From Macrocystis pyrifera (lineage: Eukaryota; Sar; Phaeophyceae; Laminariales; Laminariaceae): 64,000 nucleotides of DNA. This document shows, piece by piece, positions 35,462-48,246 of this stretch. A model generated the notes under the pieces. It was given only the letters and a program-made list of their open reading frames with translations, had not been told where the DNA came from and searched no databases. The DNA lies in contig JASSKH010000001.1 in assembly GCA_031763025.1 (NCBI GenBank), positions 15,105,142 to 15,169,141 on the forward strand. The letters run 5' to 3'. The position numbers and the translations under genes are program-made. Positions within the stretch are counted from its first letter, which is position 1. Each line of letters starts with the position of its first letter.

Positions 35462-38400
35462 GTTTGCGAAGCCAGAAGCGCCTTCACCGGTCTTTGTATA
35501 GCACACAAATCAGTACCAGATAAAGTACCAAATGTACTACGATTTTGTTGTTGGTTCTAGGTGCTTTTGAATGTTTTGTTTTTGTCAAAAATCACGAGGA
35601 GGCGTCGACCCAACCCAATCCCTACCCCAACCCTAGTCCAGGGTAAGGCTCGACCCGAGCGCGCCTTCGGCCGCGCGTTTTGGACTATTTGGAAAAAACA
35701 GTGTGTGGACCACCGCAAAAATCGTAGTATGTGTTCGGTACTTATCTGGTGTGTTTTGTGTTTCAAGAACACGGGATAAGGCTACGATTTAATGTTACTG
35801 GGGACCATAGTAAATAGGACCTACGGTACACACAAAAAACCTTTATATTCCCGTATTTTTTCTGCCAATATTTTGTCCTATTAACCATGGTCCCCCGTAA
35901 TAATAAGCCAACGGGGGCGAGGAGGCAGAGCGTGCTGGTACATGTATCATTTCACACGTTCGTACAGATCATGATCTACAGATCATCTGCCGTAGATCGT
36001 TAACCTACCGTTACGATGTGTCACGCGGGATCTGTACACTGCAGATCCCACCCAGGCATGTAGCATGTGCTAGCAGGTCATGCAAATTGATACGGGTCCC
36101 ACCCCCTTGGGACTTCATAGGGGAAAAAAATCCCCCGACATAAAAGAAGTGACGGGTTATGGCGACGGCCGACGCGTGATTGGGATGTGATTCGCTTTTG
36201 TTGTCCGAGCCATGTGCGATGCAAGGGGTCGTACGGTACGGCCGCAACACCACCCCACCCTTGAGGCGTTCTACGATAGAGATTCACCCTGAATTTCCCC
36301 CGAGGCTCTTCTGTCCCCCCAAGGTATTACGGCGGAATTCAACGGGAACAAACGGATGCATACGACTGGTGCTTGGAATTATGTACGGGGCGTGCACCTT
36401 GCATAATCACAGATGTCTCCACGAACTGTGGTACTACAGTAGCTATACCTCGTTCAACTGACGCACGGCAAGGAAGCCGCGGTGGTGGCTCAGAGGCTTT
36501 TTTTCCTTTTTTTTTTCTTTTTTTTTTTTTCCCCCCAAACATGCCTCTATTGCAGAACGCCTTGTGTAGTTGTGGGCCCTCACGCTGCTCGTAGACGGCT
36601 GGTTGAGCACTATTACGGAGGACCATAGTAAATAACACCTGCGGTGCACACAAAAAACTATATATTTACCTATTTTTACTAACAAATTTTGGTCCTGTTT
36701 ACTATGGTTCTCCGTAATAGTGGCTATCGTTGTTTTGGTCGCTCTCTTCAACACCGAAAACGGGGTTGTGGCCGGTTTTGGGAACTCAAAAAAAGAGGGG
36801 GGAGAGGAAAGAAAAAAAGAAAGAAAAAAAAAAAAAAAACTGACGGAAGTAACGCGGATTGCTGGGTTGCCGCTGGTAAACACGCCAAGACAAAACGCAC
36901 CTTCTGCTGGGAACGAAAAATTCCAAGAGGCGTTTGTCGACGACGGGGAGAGTGTGCAACTGCCGAGCGATGCATGCGTGCGTGTTGTGATGGAATGATC
37001 TCGAGGTGATATTTTTTATTTAGCCGCCCAATGTTCGTGTCATGTGCCCTTCTTGTTCTCGGAGGGGGGACATCGACTACTGCTGTAGGAAAATTCGTTC
37101 AAGGGGGTGTGCTATCTTTTAGCACCCATGTGATACGTAAGGTAACCGAACGGAGTTTTTTTTTCATTGGCCCTTTTTAGAGCTGCAGTCCCGTTTTGGG
37201 GACAAACTACCCAGAATTTGAGCATTTTTGTCCCCAAAATGGGACTACTGTCCTATTTTACGGGGGGCCATAGTAAATAGGACCAAATATTGTTAGTAAA
37301 AATAGGGAAATATATAGGTTTTTGTGCGTACCGTAGGTCCTACCTGGTATTTACTATGGTCCTCCGTGATAGAGGGGTCAAGGTGTTGCATGTGCAGCAG
37401 GGCCTTGCAGCAATGATACTGCTCGTTCTGCTGCGCGCTCCTCACCTGAAATCGTTGTGGATATCGCGACCAGATCATCGATTCCCACTTGAAAACAAAA
37501 AAAAAAAAAGAAAAATACACAAACGTTTCCAGGGCAGGTGTACTCCTGATCCGAAGAATCTATTACGGGGGACCATAGGAAATAGGACCAAATGTTGTTG
37601 GTAAAAAATGAAAATATATAGTTTTTTGTGCGTAACGTAGGTCCTATTTACTATGGCCCCCCGTAATAGTGTGATCTCATTGTTTCTGGGTGAGAGCCGC
37701 GAACAACATGCGTGATCTACTGCTGTAGGACGCGTTTCCTGGTTGAATATGTACAGCAGTGCAGATTCTGCATGGGCATCTGGGAACAGCAGGTTGGGAT
37801 CTAGAGCTATTGGGGGGGGGGCATATTAAATAGGACCTACGGTACACACGAAAACCAATATATTTCGCTATTTTTACTAACAATATTTGGTCCTGTTTAC
37901 TATGGTCCCCCGTAATAGAGCATCTATGTAAATCGAGATACGTATGTCCGAAGTATAAAGTTGGTAGTATAACACGTTTTTGTTTTTGTTTGATCGTTGT
38001 ATTTGGGTCCCCAAAGGGTATATATTCATATATCCATGTGTAAGTATATGTGTATCACGAAAATATAACTCCCACGTTGTGCTCCTGTCTACGCAAGAAT
38101 GCCGTATGTTGATTGGAGCTCGTGCGGGTCAAGAGTGACCCATTGTAAATAGCCTACTTTTGTTCTTTCCAGGGCTCTTCACGGGTCCATTGCCCGACCC
38201 GCGGGCCGGCGGCTCAGGAAGTTTGTCATATCTCACGGGTCGGACAGGGTCAGGTCGGATCAGGAGGTTTTCAAACTCGCACGGGTGGGGTCGGGTCGGG
38301 TCACCCTTACCCGACCTGACCCGACCCCCGAGGTTTGACCCGACCCGTGAACTGCCATGGTTGGTTCGTATTTGCAGTCTGAACGGTTAGGCGATCCGTA

Positions 38401-41400
38401 TAGCTTTTCGTTGGAGGGGCGCAACATAAGCATCTATCTACCTCTGGATGCTCTTCGAAGTACACGTATATTTTTTTTCATGAAAATAAAAATAGCGTGT
38501 TTACGATCATGCGTATTCGTACGCGCACCGTGCGCACGAAAGCTTGACAGGGGAATATATGTAACATGTATAAAGTAATTGAGCGAATCAGAATTGTCAG
38601 ATTTTCCGCCAATCGTCTCGGCCTCTGAACCGGGATCCGTTCGCCTCCAAGGTCGGGCTTCGCCCTCGCTTTGTCGCCCGCCATCCTCGAGGATCGCGTT
38701 CCCCGGCCTCAGCCGCGTCTATTCCCGCGCCCGTACGCTAGGGGTCGCGCGCCGCCACCGCCGAACGCAGCGGCCCTGAACAGCGTGGATCTTGCGGAGA
38801 CGGAAAAACATCGAGGTTGCTTCTTGAAGACAGCGAGGTTCTACGTACTTTTTAGTTTCTGGTCTCTAAAGAGATACAATAACTATCTTGTTTTTCTCCG
38901 TGCTACGATCTGTTTTTTTTTTTTTTTTGTTTGTCGTCGCTAGCTTCGATACGTCCTCTCTTATGTGTCTCTGTCTCGCGGTTGCGAACGTTTTCTACCA
39001 ACAGCCTCCCTGGACGGGGCCGCCTCTGTGCCTCTTCCACCCCCTCCGCCTTGCCTCATCGGGACTGTACAGTTGTACTGCTGCAGTAAGTGGTGCATAC
39101 CGTTCTCCTCAGAAACGAGTCGTAGAGGGACGAGATGTAGAACTACTTACTTTAGATCTCGATCTCTGAGCGTGCTCGGTTGGTACATCCCTGGCCTCTC
39201 AGAGCTCCCACTTGGAAATCGTCTCCTTTTATTACTTGCCGGACCTTTCCAGCGGGTCTTTGTTTTCTCCATTGCTCTTCGTACTTTCGGTCCTTCTTTC
39301 CTTTTTTCTTCTTTCGTTTCGTGTGTGTGCGTGTACTCCGAGCACGGTTGCGCGGGCGAACCGGCACCGTCGCGGGTGTCAGCGGATGCTGGCGGGTAGA
39401 GGGGGAGTTGCAAGGAGCGCGGTCGCCGCTTTCGTACCTAGGCGTCGCGTGTGCCTCGAGACACGAGGGATGCATCAATAGGCTCTGTTTGGCCTCCATT
39501 TGTGATTTTTGATATAGTACGTACGAGTATTTAAGGGTCGTTCGGGATTGCAAGATAATATTCAAGCGGTGCTTATTTTTGCGACCGGGCTGAAAGTCAC
39601 AAGAGGGAGGTACCCGAATGAGCACCAACATTGTCGAGCTTGCGTCGAGGTCCACGGTGAGCACCGGGCTTCACGCGAGGCGGGCGACGGGGCTCACTGT
39701 GGAAGAGAGGGAGGAAAGCTTTACCCGGACTGAATCGGTGGCGAGATGGTCGCGAGAGGGGCGGGCGGCGTACGAGGCTGAGAGAGAAGCTCTGGTGTTC
39801 GATTTTTTCTTTTCTACTTTTTTTCTTTTTGACCGGTGTAAGGTGTTCCAATCAGGTAGTAAATTATTACACGAAAGGGGACGGGGGTTTTATTTCTTTT
39901 AGAAATTTTCGGTTTCATTTTCATTGTTTTTGCTGTGTTGCTGTCCCGCGCTGTGTTTATATTTCGTACATACGAGTACAGACACAAGAGCATATCGAAA
40001 GAATAAAATAAATACCCTACCTGGGGTATGTACGTACGTACGACATGTGAGTGAACGTAGCGGAAAACCGCCCGCGACGCGAAGCTTATGTACTTTCGTA
40101 CGATATCCGCGACGTGAAACTTATGTTGCGTCCGAGCAGTTTTCTCCTGAAGCATGGTGGCGGACTCTTGGCATTATCAAGTCGCCAGTTTGCAACTACA
40201 ATCATTAAAAAAACTATACCATTCAATCGTGAACTTCTGTCCGCTTCGCATAATTTGATGTACTTTTCATCCTGAGAGAGCGTAGCGGGCGGCGTAGGCC
40301 GCCCGCGGAGCGAAGCGCCTTGTAGATGCATACATAAACTGCTGCAGTGCAAGAACTGAGCCTCCCTGGTGGGGCGAGAAATCGGACTTGCTGTAGAACT
40401 GAGTGATTTCAGAATGGACGGATCATGAGAACGGGAGAACGTGAATTTGATGGTGATAAATAGTCTCATGAAGGCACCTGACCTGAGAGAGACTGGCAAA
40501 GGAATACCAATTATCGCACGAACCTGAGAGACCGCAGGACTACTGCTGTGGGAGGTGTCATTAACAAAATAAGGGCGAGGGATATATACCTGAAAACAAC
40601 GAGCCTGATAGAGAGAGTATGCTGCTGTAGTAATAGTGAATTAGATTGCTCTGGCTGCTGACAAACTTGGCAGCTTACCTTGATCCTGTACTGCACTGCT
40701 ACGTTTGGCATTGCTTGGGTTCTTTTCTCCTGTAGAAAAAACAGTTTTGTCAGGCATTGCCTTCTCCCTGCAGCACTCGAAACATTAATTACACTGAGGT
40801 ACGTATAGTTTCCTATCCGAAGCATAGGTACCGGCGAATGCGAATGCCGGCACCCGTGCGGAGCCCTTCTGTGAAGTACGATAACGACGCCTAAAGGCTG
40901 CGCCGCTTACTCAAATGAGTTGCGATTAGTCGATATTTTGTACCAGGTATGTGCTCTTGTTCGTGATTTGTATCCTCACCGTTTTGGGGGGTGTTTTGTC
41001 GCGCTCTGTTCCCCTTTCGGCTCATTGTTCTCTTCGATCTGTTGTGTTCTTTGGTGCGGTGCCGTGCTGTGCTGTGCCGTGCCGTGCCGTGGTGTGCTGT
41101 GCCATGCTGTGCTGTGCTGTGCTGTGCTGTGCGGCGCTGTTTGTGCGCTGTGCCGTGGCTGGCCGTGCCGCGCTTGCTGTGCTGTGTATTGCCTTCGCGT
41201 GTTGTACAGGGTGTACGTGTTGATGCCACTGGCTGACACGGACCTTGCGGCGATGGTGAAGGTGAGCAACGAGCAAGGGAATTCTTACCTCTGTATTCCA
41301 CCACGGCGTACGTACGTACGTACGTACGAAGGGTATAGCGCCACGGTACTGTAGTGACTGCAGCAGTACAGTACTGTAGTGTATACCACCACCTACAACC

Positions 41401-43152
41401 TACAACAGCAGTGATTTGGTAGTATCACAGACTGCTGTCGTGTACCACTATGTCCGAAAATGTTAGGATCGCTTGTATGTTACTGTTTAACCCAGACGGT
41501 CCTTGAATTTTGGGACATAGTGGTACCTGGTGTGATGCCTTGCTTTCGCAGTCTCTTGTATTCGCTGTTGTTGGTCCTTGGCGACAGGGCACCCGCCAGA
41601 ACGAGAAACAGGCGGAGTTCTAAAACCGTGATGTAACCGTGGCGTAACCGTCATGTAACCGCCGCGTAACAACTTCGTTGCCGCCACGTAACCGTCATGT
41701 ATGCGTAACATCATGTAACCATCATGTTACCGTCGTGTAAAGACGCATTTAGTAAGTGATGGTACCGGGTCATTTTGTAACCGCCACGTAACGCCAATAG
41801 CCGTGACGTAATTACCACGTAACCGCTATGTAGCCGCCATGTAACCGTCACGTGAGATGCCGCCCCCCCCCCCCCGCTCGCTCTCCCTTGGCTATGCTGT
41901 TATCCTCGGTGGGCGACACAGAGCACCCGCTTGGACAAGAAGCAGACCGGGTTCTGAAGCCGTCATGTAACCGTCATGTAACTGCCATGTAACCGTCACA
42001 TAACCGCCATCTAACCGTCATGTGTGATGCCCCCCCCCCCCTATCTGGGCTCCCTCTTGTTCGTGCTGCTGTTCCCGGCGGGCGATACAGAGCACTTGCC
42101 TAGACGAGAAACAGGCCGGCTTCTGCATGCGTCAGGTGGTGGCGGCCGTGGAATTCCTGCATGCAAAGGGCATCGTGCACAGGGACATTAAGCCCGCCAA
42201 CATCCTTGTTTTGTCGAGTGAGTAGTGCTGCGAATACCAATGGCGTCTTTGCACTTTGGTGGTCTGCTGTGTTTATATTTGTATTTTTGCTTTTCATCTT
42301 TTGTTTTTGTCTTTCGTGTGTTCGCGTTGATTACTGTAGTTTTTTCGGCTTGTTTGTGTCTTGCGGTAAGATATCGAGAAAAGAAGGCAATCTGCTGTGG
42401 GGATCGAAGCACTTATTACGGGGGATCATGACCTACGGTACACACAAACACCTGTGTATTTTCTTTTTTTTTACTGAAAATATTTGGTCCCATTTACTAT
42501 GGTCCTCCGTAGTACAGCATCTCTCATAAACGGCTGGTCGGGATGGGATCTACCTGATCGATGCGTCGTGCTCTGCCAATCCGGCGTGTGAGTCTTGCAA
42601 TCCCATGGCCAGAGTAGGTACGGCGAAAGGCAAAAAAATCCCATCGCGAAAAAAAAAATAACGATACAGCCGTGGGCACCCCGATTTTGAGAGCGCCCCC
42701 CAAGATGAAAGAGAGCATTCGGGATCTAAAAAAAAGCGGTAAAAAATCGGCGTGTCTCGCCTACTACTGCTGCTGTAAAAGCTATGTACTGCCCCACTGC
42801 AGATGACAGCGTTGTTGTAATTGCCTCTGCCCTCCCCCGTCCTGCGGTACCCGACGACAAGCAGACAAGGTGCTCCTGGCCGACTTCGGTCTCGCGAAGG
42901 AACTTCCACGGGGACAACAGGGCATTATCGGAGCCTGCGGCACGAAGGTGGGTTGGGTGGGTGGGTGGGTGGGTGGGTGGGTGGGTGCGCTAGTGTATCA
43001 TCGTGCGTGATGCGTGCTCATCTATGATGATTACCGTTGAATATCGATCAAACAAGAAATTTAAAAAAAAAAAAAACGATACGCACGATCTCGAAATACC
43101 TGATATCTGGTAGATTGAAGCGTTCGTTCAAAAACACACGGTGATGCCACAG

Positions 43153-43183
<31 letters not shown>

Positions 43184-45494
43184 GGCAGATGGAGGGCTAA
43201 ACTCGAAATTTCGACATTTGCGACATTTTCGAAAGTTTTGATACGAAATCCAACACTTGAGATGACGACGTTTTTAACAGTAGTACATCTGCCACTCGAA
43301 TGCGTTTTCCGCACCTTGGTGTAGCTCTACGATTCTCGCGTGTTGCGCGTTTGAGAGTGCGCGTGTCGCGCGCAGTCGGGCGTTTTTTTTGTGTTCCTTC
43401 TGCACGTTCGGGGGTTGGCGTAGCTTGGCGCCGGATGATGGGTTTGCCGGGAAGAGCTAGCTGTGAGTCGGAGCGGAAGTTCGATCGATGTCATGTTGTG
43501 GAATGCTGGACAGAAGCCGATTTTTACCGCTTTTGGTTTGATTGTGTGAACGGGCTCGCTCGAGTTTCGAGTGAAATCGAACGATAGCTATATTTTATTT
43601 CGGCCGGTGAAACGCGTTGTGGATAGTTGTCTTGTCTTGTCTTTCTTTTTTTTCTTGTCTTGCCCTGCCCTGTGTTGCGTTGTATTCTATGGTACTATAT
43701 TGCCTTATCTTGTCTCCCTCTCCTGTTCTCCCTTGGTTTCGTCTCATCTCAAATCATATGTGCGTGTCTTGGAACAGCCGTACCTTGCTCCCGAGTTAGT
43801 CCGTGACCTTCCCTACGACGCTGGGGTAGACCTATGGGCGATCGGAGTGGTCTCCTACGAACTCCTTCATGGCTACACACCATTCAGGTGATGAGCGCCA
43901 ACGCATCAGGAGGCGGGGGGGGGGGGGTAGGGAGGGTATGTCGGGGCGCTCTCGGTGTACGCGTCTAATCTCTCTGACGCCGAGTTGATCAGGGTAGAGA
44001 TGTTCTGAAAAAAAAAAGGTCGGCGGTGTGACAATAAGAGGTCCGGTGGTGATGTCGTCCAAGAAAGCATCCCTGTCTCCCAGAGCCTATGCCCCCCTTC
44101 CTCGTACCCTTCCCTCCCCTCCCTTTCCTGATCAAACCCTTAAGGGGTACGTACTGCCTTTTGAATTCCTGCGCTGCTATACACAATACCTCAGCAGTAG
44201 CGGTCGCGTTGCGCTATGATGGACACTTTATTTTTGTCTGTCCTTTTGGGACTGCGCACTCCCGCTTCGGGCACTGACTACCTGAAATTTGAGGTGCGGT
44301 TCTAAAAGGGTAAAAAAGCGAGACGGTCCGATTTTTTTTTTTTTTTTTTGTTTCTATAGCTTCCACCACCTCACCAATTACGGGGAGGAGCATTTTGCGG
44401 AGGCGAAAGCCACGATGGACTCGAAATCCTCCATTCCCCCCTATGTTTTCGAGCCAAAGTCTGTGCTGATTGCTATGATTTGTTCCCCTTTAATAGTTGA
44501 TGACGGTTACGGCTATTCAGCACTAGTGCGTAGCGAGAGCTATGCCCCCTGTCTTCCGATTTACCGTACGTACGTGTACTCGTAGTACTCCAAGTACTCG
44601 AGTAGACCCCCCCCCCCCATTATGCTCCCGCGTCATTTCTCGCCTCCCCACTTTTCAACCTCCCCACGCCCCCCCCCCTGTCTCTGGGTTGGCGTCGGTT
44701 GGCGACAACGCTGTAAAACACGCCTTTAACCGCGTGAGCTAGACAGCCAGGGTACCGTTTTTTTTTTTTTTTTTTTGGCGCTTGCCACGACTGGCGGTCA
44801 AGTTAGATCATTTTTGTGCGGGGTGCAGAACCTTCACTCCGCACAAGGGGGATGATCATATCACGTAGTGTGTACATGGTGAGGCACCCACGAGGCAGTT
44901 ACATGGTAAACCCATTGCTGTCTCCGGAAGTGGCTACACCGGAAACTAAATCAATACATTGATGCTGTCATCCATATGCAAGAAATCCACCTCTAAAGCG
45001 GTTCTTCGTGGGATGCAGCTCACCCTTCATGTGACTCGCCGGACACCTCACGGCGCTTCGCGCTTGGTACAAGCAATGTCTGCCTGGTCGCTGAAAACCC
45101 GACGAGCTTCGTCCCGGCATTGTGGGGATGCGAGGGTCTATGGCCATATGACTACGACCATGCACGATAATGAGTGCATCCCCCGCCCACCCCCCACCTC
45201 TCGACGTACCCCGCTTTCACCGTACCCCACGTACCCAATTTCTGTTTCTCGTCCTTTTTGCTTGTGCCCGTTCGCACGCCTGGTTGCTTCTGGTGATGTT
45301 GCTGGTTGCTGTTACTGCCGCCGCCGCTGCTGTTGCTGGCCGTGTTGTTGTTGTTGTTGTTGTGGTTGCTGTGGTTGTTGCTGCTGCTGCCCCTGCCGCT
45401 GATGCTGCTGCCCCTGCTGCTGCTGCTGCTGCCCCTGCCGCTGATGCTGCTGCCCCTGCTGCTGCTGCTGCTGCCCCTGCCGCTGCTGCTGCCT

Positions 45495-45553
<59 letters not shown>

Positions 45554-48211
45554 AACGGGTGATACGCACAGCCCGAAGCTCGCTCTCAGTCGCTCGTGGG
45601 ACGGCGTTGTGAGAGAACAGCGCGCCGAAGTCACCGGGCCAAACGCAAACAACAAAAATGGCAACAACAACACGTCCACCAACACCAACTACACCACCAA
45701 CGACGACAATAACAACAACAACCTCAACGACTACACCTACACCGGCAGCAGAAGCGGAGGTGGTGGTGGTGGCGGTGGCGGCTGGAGTGGCAGTGTCAGC
45801 GAGTCGAGCGGCTCGATCGTAAACCAGCGTATGTTCGAGAGGTCGGCTCCCGCAGCCCCGGGGTGCGGCCTGGACAGAGCCTGGATTGCGAGGCAATCCC
45901 ACCAGGACCTCCTCTTCGGAAAGGAAGATGAGGAGGGCAGGGCGAGCGACAACGGCCCGTGGGGGGAGAAGGAGGCCGAGACGACGGGGGCACAAAGAGG
46001 CGGAGCGGATGAGGCTGCTCGACAATATTACGCGGGGAGAGTACGAAGTGTGCGAGGACTTCGTTGGGAAGGATGGCACCGATTTTATCTCTCAGGTGGG
46101 TGGGGGTAAGGATTTGGTAAGGGTTGGGGTTGGGAGGATTGGCGGGGAGTGGTGGAGGGGTGGGGGGGGGGGTGGGGGCTGGTGGGGGGGGGTTGGGGGC
46201 GGCTCACTACCTCGATTATTTTGTTGTTCTATACTGACTTGAATACCTGGTATGTAGTAGAGCCCTTCTAAGGAAGCAAACCCGATACGTGAGAAACAAG
46301 GCACATATTTTCCTCTTTTTTCTTTGTTGCCCTTCGTAAATTCACGTGATAACTCCGCTGAGATTTACGAAACGGCTGTTTCCCCACAGCATGAATTATG
46401 CCAGATACCAGGCATGCATGTGGTAAGCGCACACCTGTGCTGCTGTACCCGCATGTTGCTATACCGGGGCAACTGCAGCCACGCTGGCATCGGCGCACCC
46501 TCAGGATCATACGAGGCAAATATAGAGGAACTGCAGGGAGGGATGTGGTGGTCTCGTACCTTCTGCTCGCACACTCGCACGTACCAGTACACGATACTGT
46601 TGTGCGAGTTCGACCACGAGTACGATACACGTTTTAAACCACGTGTTTTTATGTCGTACTGCTGTATGTACCCACCGCTAAAAGTAAAACATTTGTTTAA
46701 AAAAGTTGAGGTCGTACGCAGTACATATGACTACGGGTACAATGCGTACCTGGTGCATCACCTAATATGATGCGAGTACTCTCGTATTTTATTACCTGTG
46801 CCTGACTGTTGCTGGGGCCCCGAAAAAAAAATCGAAAACAGTCGAAAGTGGTGGAGTGGCGGGGTGAGGCGCTGAGACTGGCGGACAAGCGGTGCGCTCG
46901 TGCTTCCTCCAGGATGAGCACCACGTACTCTTTGGCTAGCTTTCTTCTGCTGGGAGAAGGGTGGTCGACGGCCGTTTTCGGCGACTGATGGCGTCTAATC
47001 TAAGCGGAGTATCGTACGAGGCTTGCCGCGGGGCAGCATCAGCGACATAGCAAGCCCGATCTTAAGGCTACCGCTCACGATTCTTGTCGCCGGTTTCGCC
47101 TTGGACACTAACGCTAACCTAGCTGCACACCTTTTAGAACTGCAAGCCCGTTTTGGGGACAAACCAGTCAAATTCTAAGTATTTTTTCCCCAAAACGGGA
47201 CTGCAGTCCTATAAGGGCTAGGCTGCGAGCCCTGGACCGTGGGCGTGGGTTCCATATGCTGGATGGCCTCAAGCGTAGCTCGCCAGTTATAGTACGAAAA
47301 ATCTGGCGAAAAATGGGGCAGATATTTCGACACGCGCACAACATTCTCCACAGTTTCCTTGAGGCTGCAGCCCACTGATGCGGGTCCAGGACGATGGGCG
47401 CCGGAGGATCGACGCCAGCCCGAGTCCGGGAGCTTGGCTCAGAAAGGGCTGGATCGGCTCGATCAGAGCTCAGGACTAGTGGGCTAATTCTTGGTGCGGT
47501 TTTGGCTCATTGTTTCAAGGAACTGGGTGTTTTTTCGCCCCACACGTTACATACAGGCAGTCCTCAAGCTACCAAGATCAACCTCAATCGTCACGGCCAT
47601 GGTTCGGGTATCTTTGTTTCCCTCAGTGATGGCCTGTAGCTCCCGGTCGGCAACCCGGGTACGCTCCATCCTCGGATAGGCCCTGGAGATTTAGTGGTAA
47701 TTTGTGCCAATGACTGGCAAATAGAAAAAATGTGACCATTTCTGTTGGCTTAAAAATCATGCCGCACAAAAAAAAATAAGAAGGCATCCAGAAACAAAAA
47801 AAAATGTCCTCTGTTCCACCACTTCGGGATTGCTCCCTTGAATAGGAACTTTGTTGTGAAACTTAGTCAGAACCTACTATTACGGGGGTCCATAGTAAAT
47901 AGGAAGAAATATTGTCATTAAAAATAGGTAAACGTATAGGTTTTTATGTATACCATAGGTCCTATCAACTGTGGACCCCCGTAATAGGTCATTGTCGGTA
48001 AGGGTGGGGGTGGGAAGGGGGTGGGGTTTGTGTTGTTGGGGGATGAAACAGGTATCACAACTCCTACCTGGTAACAAAAACAGCCTCAACACACCCCAGA
48101 TATTTGTCTTTATTTTGTATTATTGCCCCCCCCCCCCCGTAACCTGAAACGATACACACCCCTTGTGAACCTGCCCGAACTGTTTTTTTGTCCTCCCGAA
48201 AACTGATCGGT

Positions 48212-48246
<35 letters not shown>

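Larger units (their letters stand above)
35396..41209 (+). other. Kinase intron, 5.8 kb
   Basis: Opens with GTGAGAGAGAGA... and G33. Contains five MITE-1 copies, one MITE-2 copy, one hAT-like MITE, AGATC-type modules and GTGCT/GTGCC pentamers at 41050-41180. A possible short open frame at 39618-39902 is listed separately. Confidence 0.75.
43888..45905 (+). other. Kinase intron, ~2 kb
   Basis: Holds a MITE-2-like repeat (44240-44313), a long R4 copy and a CTG-rich tract. A stretch after TTTCTATAG at 44360 (FHHLTNYGEEHFAEAKATMD) fits in phase as an optional exon but does not resemble this part of a kinase. Confidence 0.65.

Noticed and set aside
41050-41180. Cys/Ala-rich open frames over GTGCT/GTGCC repeats
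   Set aside because: Pentamer microsatellite inside a kinase intron, open in several frames on both strands.
44360-44585. Possible extra kinase exon after TTTCTATAG
   Set aside because: Phase fits, but the peptide does not resemble the region between alpha-F and alpha-G, and no good donor follows. Skipping it gives the expected domain length.
45312-46079. Minus-strand poly-Gln open stretch
   Set aside because: Repeat-driven, no domain, and antisense to a kinase exon.
45306-46109. Long plus-strand open stretch starting poly-Leu
   Set aside because: Length comes from CTG/CCG repeats that are open in every frame. The kinase alpha-G motif lies in a different frame at its 3' end.
46324-46770. 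148-codon open stretch with several Cys and Tyr
   Set aside because: Lies in a kinase intron. The composition follows from GTACGTAC-type words common in this genome, with similar Tyr/Cys strings at 34520 and 54240. No family signature.
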